From positions 5,793,126-5,857,125 of the forward strand of contig SSBO01000007.1 of assembly GCA_005281725.1 (NCBI GenBank): 64,000 bases of DNA. Reading direction: 5' to 3'. The position numbers were made by a program, and so were the translations under genes. This stretch comes from Wuchereria bancrofti (taxonomy: Eukaryota > Nematoda > Chromadorea > Rhabditida > Onchocercidae). Positions 28,201 to 38,825 of the stretch are shown here, in pieces; positions within the stretch are counted from its first letter, which is position 1, and each line of letters starts with the position of its first letter. The notes beneath the pieces were generated by a model. The model was given only the letters and a program-made list of their open reading frames with translations, was not told where the DNA came from and did not search any database.

Positions 28201-31200
28201 CAAAATTTTCTTTGCATAAGAAAAAGCTTATTTTCAAAAACTTACAATTCAAGTTTTTCAACATTATTATTTACAGAGTTAATTTTATGAAAATTATAAT
28301 GTTCCCGTTGTCGAGCTAATGATTCCTGATGTCGACGACGCATTGCCGTTCTACGATCAACAACAATCGGTGATGCCGTTTGCGCCCTAAAACAACGATT
28401 TCTATCAAATAATTAATAATAATAATAATAATATAGTAATAATAATAATAACAAGAATAAATAGTAATAATAATAGTAATAAATAATAATGGTAATAATC
28501 ATAATAATAGTAATAATAAGAATAGTAATAATAATATTGGTAATAAATAATAATGATAATAATAATGAGTACAATTACTAATTCAACTAATTAGATACAA
28601 ATGATGATTACGTTTTATACATTAAAAAAAAAAAAAAAAGTGAACGAAATTAATGCACTAAAAAATTGCTTAATAATATAGAAAAGGAAAGAAAAAAAAA
28701 ATTCAAAAAAATAATTTTGGACTATAATTAAATCTTATATCAAATTATTTCAGTAATAAAATTGAATATAACTAATAAAATTTATTCAATTCTAGAAAGA
28801 AATAATACAATAAAATAAAATTTCACTGTATTAACATATAAAAAAAAAGGAAAAACTAGAACTATAATAAATAAATTTGAACAAAAAAAAAAAAAAAAAG
28901 AAATCAAATTTAATTTTTTCAAGAAATCAAAGATACCTCATTTTAACTATACTTTCATCACTACTTTCTGCTTCATCTTCTTGCTTCAATACTTTTTCAT
29001 ATAATTTACATTGATCTTTGAGATCTTTATGATCAAATTTTAGCATATGTCGCATTGCATCTTCTAAACCTTGTGATTCAAGCGAATCAACGAGATCATA
29101 ATATGTATCCTAAAATTAAATTAATATTTTAATAATTTTTTTCATCCTTTTTCTTCTAATTATATCTTTTAACTATTCATGAAACTCTTAATCATTTTAA
29201 TTTTTTGATTCATTTTTTTTTTTTTTAATTTAATAAGAAAAAAAAAGAGAGTGTTCTTAAATATTTGCTTTTATGTCGTTTTTTTTTTTTACTTCATTTA
29301 ATATACAGTGCTATTTTTTTTTTCTTCTTTCTCATTTTAATTCAATAAAACATATAATTTCAGTTTTAATTTCTAATTTCAAAAAAGTATAATTTAATTT
29401 CAATTTTAATTATATATGTACCTGATCAGCGACACCATTTAGTGTTTTATTAATAACAGTCATACCATATGTAAGCATTTCAACATCATTAGCATCTTTT
29501 TCATTAAGTACTCTCATTAATGCATACCAATCTGGTCGATCTATTTTCAAATAAAAATGTTAAATTTTGAAACAAAAAAAAAAAAAAAAGAAAAGAGAAA
29601 TAAAAATAATTATATAATAAATTAAAATTTTCAAAAAACGAAAAAAACAAAAAAGTATCGTTAAGAAAAATTTCAAACAAAAGTAAAGGAAAAGAAAAAG
29701 ATTACAATATGCAATTTATGCTATTAATTAATTTATTATTAATTTTATGACCAAAAATTAATTTATATTTTTTGACAATTATTAATTTTAACAAAAATAA
29801 AAATATTACTATTAGCTTTGTCGATATTTGTAACAGCGGTCATTAATAGAAGTGCATTATGATCCGTATATTCAATAAATACCAATAATAATTTTAATGC
29901 TGTTTTCACCACTAATCGATACTGAAATTAATTTGAATTATTAAAATGATAAAAATTAAATCAAAATAATCATATCTGATAAGCAGAGAAACAAAGAAAA
30001 AAAAATTTGCATTACAATATTTTCAAATAAGCTTCTTTTTTATTATATCAGACAACTTATGCTAACTTTTTATTTCTATTATTACTATTAAATATTATTA
30101 TTTAGAAATTAAATCAGAAAAAAATTTTCAAACTTTTCGCTTTTTTTTTTAAAATGATTAAAAGTAATTAAGGAAGCAATGTCACCACATATACATTATG
30201 CGACAATTCTATTTCGTTTTCTTATTGCATTAGAATAAAGATTTGTAAAAAAAATTTCTTATTCGTAATATCTGTTGCTTTTCATTGAATTTAAATATGT
30301 GGAAATTATAATAAATGATAATTTATTAATAATACAAAATAATTGTTTTCCGTATATTTTCAAAAAATTTAAATTTTCAAATTTTTAAATAATCCATCGT
30401 AATGCATCGAAATTGAAATTGTAAAATTTACTTTTTCATTTTTCAATCATTTTCAAATTAAAATTAATTATTAAAGAAAGCAAAAAGAAAGAATTGTTAA
30501 TAATTTTTTAGCTATTTTAATCATATTTTAATCATCAAAACATTTTAATAATAAAATAATAATACTTTAATAATCACATTTATCATTTATAATTTAAATT
30601 TTGATATTTATCAAACAAACAGACGAAAAAAAAAAAGGAAGAATGATAATGAAAAGAACATGCAAAAATTTTATTCAAGAAAAAACAGGAAACAATAAAA
30701 AATTTAACACCAAAGATATATATATAGAGGGGGGGAGAGAGAGAGAGAGAGAGGGAGTGGTAGAGAGAAAGGAAAAGAAGAGAAGAGGGAATATTTAATA
30801 AAATAAAAATTGACAAAAAAAAATTTAATAAAATTGACAAAAAAAAAAAAAAAATTTAATAAAATTGACAAAAAATGATGACACACAAATAAGCTAACAT
30901 GCAATCACATGTAAAGATTGCTTACCCAAACATTGGCTCGAAATGAATTCATTTCAGAGCATAACAATGGGTGATTAATAATAATATTCTGCAAACATTC
31001 ATTTCTTTTTTTTTTTCTTTTTCTTTTTCTTAATTTATAAAAATAACGAAAATGAAATAATTTAAAACTTGAAAGAAAAAAAAAATTAGATAAAACAAAA
31101 TTATGCGATAATAAAATGAATGAAATTAAATAGAGACATAATCAACTTGTTTTCTAATTCACTATTTATTTTTTAGATTTTATTTTTTGGAATAAATTTT

Positions 31201-34200
31201 CAAAATTTCTATATTATTTTTTGGATTTTTTTTTTTTTTTGGAATAAATTTTCAAAATTTCTATATTTTTAAGCAAATTTGTAACAAACTGAAAATAAAT
31301 TACAAATAAATGGAATTATAAATTGGCTAATTAATGGAGTAATACAAATTATAGCGATAAAACAACGATTTAAAAAGAAAGAATAATTAAAAGTTCCTTT
31401 TGAAAACAAATTAATATAATTTATAAGTTATCATGAAAATATATTTGTGATAAATTAACATAATTAATGGAATTGTTAGTATTTCTCTTTCATTTTCATT
31501 AATATTAAAATGTTATTTTTTGTAATTTCCACAAATTCAATTTATTATAAATCAACAAACAAGCAGCATTTTAGGAAGAAATTATAAATATAAAATATAA
31601 ATTTTTAAATTTTAATGAATTAAAAAACATAAATCGAATTATTAAAAATATTTCACGAGCAAATATTTTTGCTAAAATTGTTTCAAACTATACAAAAAGA
31701 CCAATGATTTTTAGAAGCAAACAAATTCAAAAGTGGTTTAAACATCGTTTATGCTAGAAATTAATTTTAGAATTAATATAGAATAGATAAAAGAAATATT
31801 AGTTCAAGAAAAAGAAGGAAATTGAATATATAATAACTTATTTTCATATATTTAAAGGATTTAAAAATTTTTCAAAAAAAAATTTTGAACAAATTCTAAC
31901 CATGTAAAATTTATTGAAGCAATATTAAATAAATTAATTAAAGTACCAAAAGGGAAATTTTGAAAAAGATTTTAAATCCTTTATTAATCATAAATTTAAA
32001 TTTCATCTAAATCATAAATATTTATTTAATGTTTTGTATTTATGCAAATTAATTAAGAAACAATATTAAAATTAGTGAAAAGTTAGAGGTGAAAATATTT
32101 TGCTAGTGCAAAATTAAAGAAATGTATATAACTTCTTTCTTTTTTCTTCATTTTAATTTCTTCAATTCGTTTTTTAAAAAAAAAATCATTAATTTCAATT
32201 CTTTTCTAACTTAAAAAATTTTTTTTCAACTTTCTCTTTAATTCATTTTAATTTATTATTTATAAAGAAAAAAAAAGAGAATTTTCATTTATTTATCATA
32301 TTGATTTTGCTATTCGCAGGAATAAATGGAAAGAATAATATTAATTTAAAAAATTAAAATATTACTTTCTCATGCAAATATTATAATAAATCTTAAAATT
32401 CAAAAGTCAAATTTATTCATCTTTTTCACTTTCCCAGAATTCATTATGTATGTAAAATAAAATTTTAACCTTACAATACAATTTTTTATTTTTTTATTTC
32501 TTTTTTTATTTGTTTGTTTTATTTTCAACCTCACAAATATAAGATTTGACTTGTAACATAAAAAGTTAGCAATTTTATAAAATTTAAAAACAATTAACTG
32601 GTTATTTTTAAAAATTAAAAAATTTTCAATTTTATTTTTTCTTAATAAAAAATAAAAAAAAAAAAGAAAAAAGCAAAATATTAGAGAAACTAACCGGTGA
32701 ATCAAGTAATTCATAAAGCCATTGAATTGTTTCAATATGAGCAATGATACCATTCATACCGTCCACGTATAACATCACTTGACCTAATGCTACAATTAAA
32801 CGTACGTGTACGTTTGAATGTTTAAACTTTGACATTATAAATTCATCAATTTATTCTATTCTATTAAATTCAAAATATAATAGAGTAAGACAAAGAGAGA
32901 AAAGTTTAATCGAAAAAATCAATAATATATTTTTTAAAGTTATTTCAATTAATTATGCTTCTTTTTGAAATTTTTCTTTTTTCTTGTTGTAATATTTTTA
33001 TTTTTTGAATTTGACAAATCCATGCATTATAATTTTAATCACAATTATGATTTTATCATGATTAATATTCAAGATAAACTTATGATGATGAATAATTAAA
33101 CAATTATTTATTTTCTAAACAAAGTGAAATTTAACTTTAATGAATAACTGTTGAATGCGAATTATGTATTTTTAATTCCAACAAACAGTATAGTATTAAT
33201 TAATCCAAATCTTAATTAATTTATTTTATTAGACTAGATTTATTAGATTGCAATGTTAATAATTTATTAGATAATTTATTTAGATAATGATAATGATAAA
33301 TGATAATAACAATAACAATAATAATAGTTATAATAATAATGATAATAATAACAACAATAATAATAACAACAACAATAATGATAATAATAATAATAGTAAT
33401 AATAATAATAATAATAATAATGAAAATAATAAGACCAATAATAATAACCAATAATAATAATGACAATAAAAATAATAATAATAAATAAAAATAACAATAG
33501 TAATAATTATTATTTATTAAATATAACAATAAATAATCCTTTGCTAATTAATTAATTTAATATTAAATAATAATTACTTTAATTAAAATATTTACACACA
33601 ATAACTTTTACCTCTTAGAATGTAATTTTGATGATTTTGATCAGCTTTCCTTCCAAGCTTAATCATACATTGTAAACCACCATTTTGTACGAATTCATGT
33701 ACCAAATCTTTATCATCCTTAGAAAATAATCATTAATTAAATTAACTAAAAATTTTTTTTTTCTCTTCCAAAAAAAAAAAGATTTATAAATTTTGGAGAA
33801 GAAAGGAAAATTTTAATAATACTTGAAAAATTTGCTTCAATGAAAAGAGAGCCCTTCGTTGATCACGTCCATTTGAATTAAGCAATTTATCTGCAAATTA
33901 ATACTGCTTTTTTTCATTGTGTAAATTAAAATTTTGAAAAATTTAAAGATTTGTTAAGTTAAAAAATTTGGGAAAAAATTTTAAAATTAATTAACATTGA
34001 AAAAAAGAAAAAAAAAATCAATCTTCATACCAATTATTGTTTTAACTCTGAGACCTGTTTGTGTTCGTACCACCAAACTATTTCGTCTCCTGAAATGTAT
34101 TTAAAAAAAAAAAAGAAAAATAAAAATTCTTAAATAATGTAAATTATCTATTAAATTTCAAATAATTTTTTTTNCCAATTATTGTTTTAACTCTGAGACC

Positions 34201-37200
34201 TGTTTGTGTTCGTACCACCAAACTATTTCGTCTCCTGAAATGTATTTAAAAAAAAAAAAGAAAAATAAAAATTCTTAAATAATGTAAATTATCTATTAAA
34301 TTTCAAATAATTTTTTTTCTCATTAAAAGTGAAAATTTTCATTTAAGTATAAAATAAATCTAATCCAATTAATATCAATCATTTAATGCTATTTAGAAAA
34401 AAAAAGATTTTCCATTTCTCTTTAAAAAATTTTTAAAACATTTAAAATTGTTCTAATTTAAAACATTTATTTTGCTCCTTTCCTTTTTCACCCCTCATTT
34501 GTCCACTTTTTTAACTTATTTAAAATAAACATGCCAGAAAATTTATTACACATCATCCGAATTTATCACACTATCAATTCTATTTATGCAAATTCCATTT
34601 ATTAATTAACAATTATAAATTTTAGCTAATTTTATTTGATACAAACAAAACTGTTATATTAAAAAAAAAATCACATACTTTGGAGGTATTACATTTTACT
34701 TCACATATTTAAATTTGTTTATTTTATGTCCTATTAATCATTACTACGAAATTAAAATTTGAAATTAAAAAAGTTCCTTTTTTTGCTATAAACAAATTAG
34801 GAAGATTACTTAAGAGATTAAATAATATGCATTATAAAGACAACAATTATAATAATTAAAATCAAAAAGAAAAAAAGACAAATAAAAAAATAACAAAGTA
34901 AAATTTCAAAATCTGTCAAAAAAAAAAAAAGAAAGAAAGAAAAACCTTATGTGATAATTCTTTGATAATGTCAAATCATCCTCATCTATAGGAGGACAAT
35001 ATGAATCACATGGCAAATGAAGAGTTTGAAGCCATTTACCAGATGTTTCAACATTTGAATTATTTTTTACTGTATCAATTGGTTTTTTATTCAAATTAAC
35101 ATCAAAACCAGAAGTACTACTAGTATGATTATCATTATCATTATCATTATCACTATCATTAGTTGAATTACTAGGATAATTTTTTGGAGGAATCATTTTT
35201 GTATTACCCATAACAATTGGGCAAGTTTTTCGCATTGATTTTTTAACTAATTTTGTGCTATCGTTTGATTTTTCCATTTGTGATAAATTAGTAAACATTT
35301 CCTCATAAGTTCTGGTAGGTTTTGGTGGTGGTAATTGTGATAATTGTGATGGTTGTGATAATTGTGATAATGATGATGACGATGATGATGATGGTGATGG
35401 TGATGTTTTAATCATTTGTTTACTAGAAATTTGTTTACTATCATATTTTAACATAATAGATTTTTGCATTGAATTTGTTGCTAATTTATTATCTGATGAT
35501 AAATGTGTTGCATGAGATTGTTGTTTAGATGATAAATTATCATCACTTATAGTTTCATCAATTTGTTGTGATTTAATTGGTGGTCCATCAACTGATGAGC
35601 TAAACCATTGTTTTTTTGGTAATTCTCTTCGACTATTTTTATATTTTTCATTTATATTTAAACCATTTGTAAGATTTTTTTCAAATGCTACATTTTTTAT
35701 CACTGGCCAATCATTTATTGTTGAAGATGCAATTGTTAATCGTCTTCTTGGTGACTTAATAATTTTTACAATTGATTTTACAGTTGAATTTTTATTTGTA
35801 GTATCATTTTGTATTTCTTTTTTTATATTATCATAATTTCCTTTCTCCCATTTAATATCAACCATTGAATTATTATCATCATTGAATTGATCATTTGATA
35901 ATAAATGTTTCATTAATTTTGTTCCATTTTCATTCAACGTTCTTTGATAAACATTAGTTGTTGCTTTTTGTAATGATGATACAGTGTTATCACCTACATT
36001 ATCATTCATCATCTCATTATCACAATAAATAGGTCGTGCTATACATGTTGTCATACTGTCAAATAAATTGAAATCAATTTCAGGTGAAAATTTCTTCATC
36101 AGTGTATTATTACTATTATTATTATTATTATTACTATTGATATTGTTATTATTATCATTTTGTGTTTCAGATTTGTATTTTGACTTAATAATATCATTTG
36201 AGGAAATTATTTGTGAATTTTGCCTAAAATTATCAGATAATGTTTTGCATAAAGTTTTTGATAATGATGATGGGACAGTTTTTGCTATTCGTGGTAATGA
36301 TGATGATGATGATAGTGATGATAATGGTGATGATAATAATGATAATGGTGATGACGATGATGATGATGATGATAAGATAGTAGTACCAGTATTATTACAT
36401 TGATATTCTTCAGAAGTATGCAAATTTTCCTTTTTCAATTGATATTGACGTAAAGGTTTCACAGCTAATGGTAATCGAGTAGTATTGATAGGTGATAAAT
36501 TATCAGTGATAATAGTATTAGTATTAGTAGCAGTAGTAGTAGTAATAGTAGTACCACATGGACGATATGCATCAGCTTCAGAAATTGCAATATTTTGAAT
36601 TTCATTTTTTAAAATAGAATTTCGTAAAGTATGCGATGATGAATTTGTCAAATAATGATGATATTTGCTATTAGCATAAGATTTTAAAATATTTTGTCTT
36701 TTTTGCTCAGTAATTTCGGATAATTCAGTTTTAATTATTGATTGTTGATTAGGATAAGATGATAATGATGAAGTATAGTGATTTAATTTATTAGTCATTA
36801 TTATTATTATTGTTGTTGTTGTTGATAATTAATCATTAATAGCTATTTGAATAAATAGAATAGCAACTGTTTAAATTTGAATTGATAAGTATAGGAATGA
36901 TTGTTTAGAAGTGAATAATTTTTCGAAATTAATATCACCAGCTATTAATAAAATAAAAGGATATAGAATAGTTATTAAAAACAAAAATTAAAGCGTAAAA
37001 AAAGAAACGTTTGAGAAAAAAAAAAAAACATTTGACGTAAATAATAGTATTCCAATATTTCAATAATTTTCACTCATTTTAAAATTTTTACTTAAAATAA
37101 TTACACGAAGTTATACATTTTGAAAATTATACTTTAAAAGTTAAACTTTGAAAAAAAAAAAGGTTTAAAATGTTTGAGAAAAATATAGTAGCTATTGTAA

Positions 37201-38787
37201 CAAACAATTTGAAATATTTGTTGTATGATAGTTTAAATAATATAATATTAAATTAAATAAACAAAAACAATTGCTATTAATTTGTTTGATTTGTAAAAAC
37301 GAAATAAAAAAAAAAGAACTCAATTAAAATTATCACTTAAATAAATTAAACAAGTTTTTGAAAATTTTAGATGGATAAAATATTTCTTCTTATAAAATTT
37401 TTCTATCTAATCAGCGTATCGATAGGATAAACAAAAGGATATATTGTATAAAATATTTTTCATTCCTATCTTATTTCTTTCAGTAAACGGATATGAATAA
37501 AAATTTAAAAAGAAAAATTTCGAACAGAAAAAAAGGAAAAAAAAACAAATAGGATATATTCGATAAATTGAAATTATCAGTAAATGATCATTAATTTAAA
37601 AAAAAAAAAAAAAAGAGAACGAATCGGATATATTCGACAAATTGAAGTAATCAGTAAGTGATGACTAATTTTTTTTTTAAAAAAAAAGAGAACGAATCGG
37701 ATATATTCGATAAATTGAAATTATCAGTAAATGATCAAGATAAGATATACAGGAAGAATAATTAATAATATCAAATACTGTGTAAACAAGAAAGACGAAA
37801 AATAAATTGAAATTGTAAAATGCTAAATTTAGCATAAATCAAGTAATTAATTAAATAATTCATGAAATAAATATATTCAAAGTTAAAAAAACAAAATTCC
37901 AATGTTTAAAGAGGAATAATTTGGTGGTTTAAAGTAATATAATTACAATTAAAAAATTTGATAAATATTAATAATCTTGAAATGAGCAAAAAATATTAAA
38001 ATATTTTAAATGATTTACTTTCCTTTAAATAAAAGTGATATAATGAATAATAGCAGAAAAACATTTCTGATATTTATTTGGAAATTTTAGTAATATTCTA
38101 AAAAAAAAAAAACAAAGAACGAAATAAGTGTTATCAAACTGTTTATCAAATCTAATCATGAAAAGATAATATAAGATTATATACTTTTGAAATAAGCCAG
38201 GAATATTTAAAAAATTAATTAATATAATCTAATCTATGAATGATAAAATAAATAAATTTTGATTAATTAAAAAATTTTTAGTGCAATTTCTTGCATCCAA
38301 CAGATTGTTGATAAGCAGAAAGCAAAATTATGATAATTATCAAAAAATATACATAAAAATTTCGATCTATTTTTTTTTTTTGATGAACAAAAAAGGAAAA
38401 AAATGAACTGAGAAATTTTTGATTAATGAAAGACTAATTACTAACTGATAAAAATGATAGTAAAGCTAAAGGAGATATGAGGGATGTTAACTCATAAAAG
38501 TAATTAGTGATAAGATAATGAGCAGTAAACAGTGCTATAATTTCAGAAAGTTGTAGTAGAGGTAAAATTTTTGTGTCAAAGGTAAAATTCTTGTGATTCC
38601 AATATTGAAATGATATCAATTAAGATATACTAAACAAAGAAATGTATAAATTAAATTATAATCAAATGAAATTATCAATGGGAAATTTTGAATCATTAAT
38701 AGTCATGATGAAATTGATTTTAAGTAATGAATTTAAGTATGCAGATTTATAAAAATAGTATCAATTAATTAACCTATCATTTAAACG

Positions 38788-38825
<38 letters not shown>

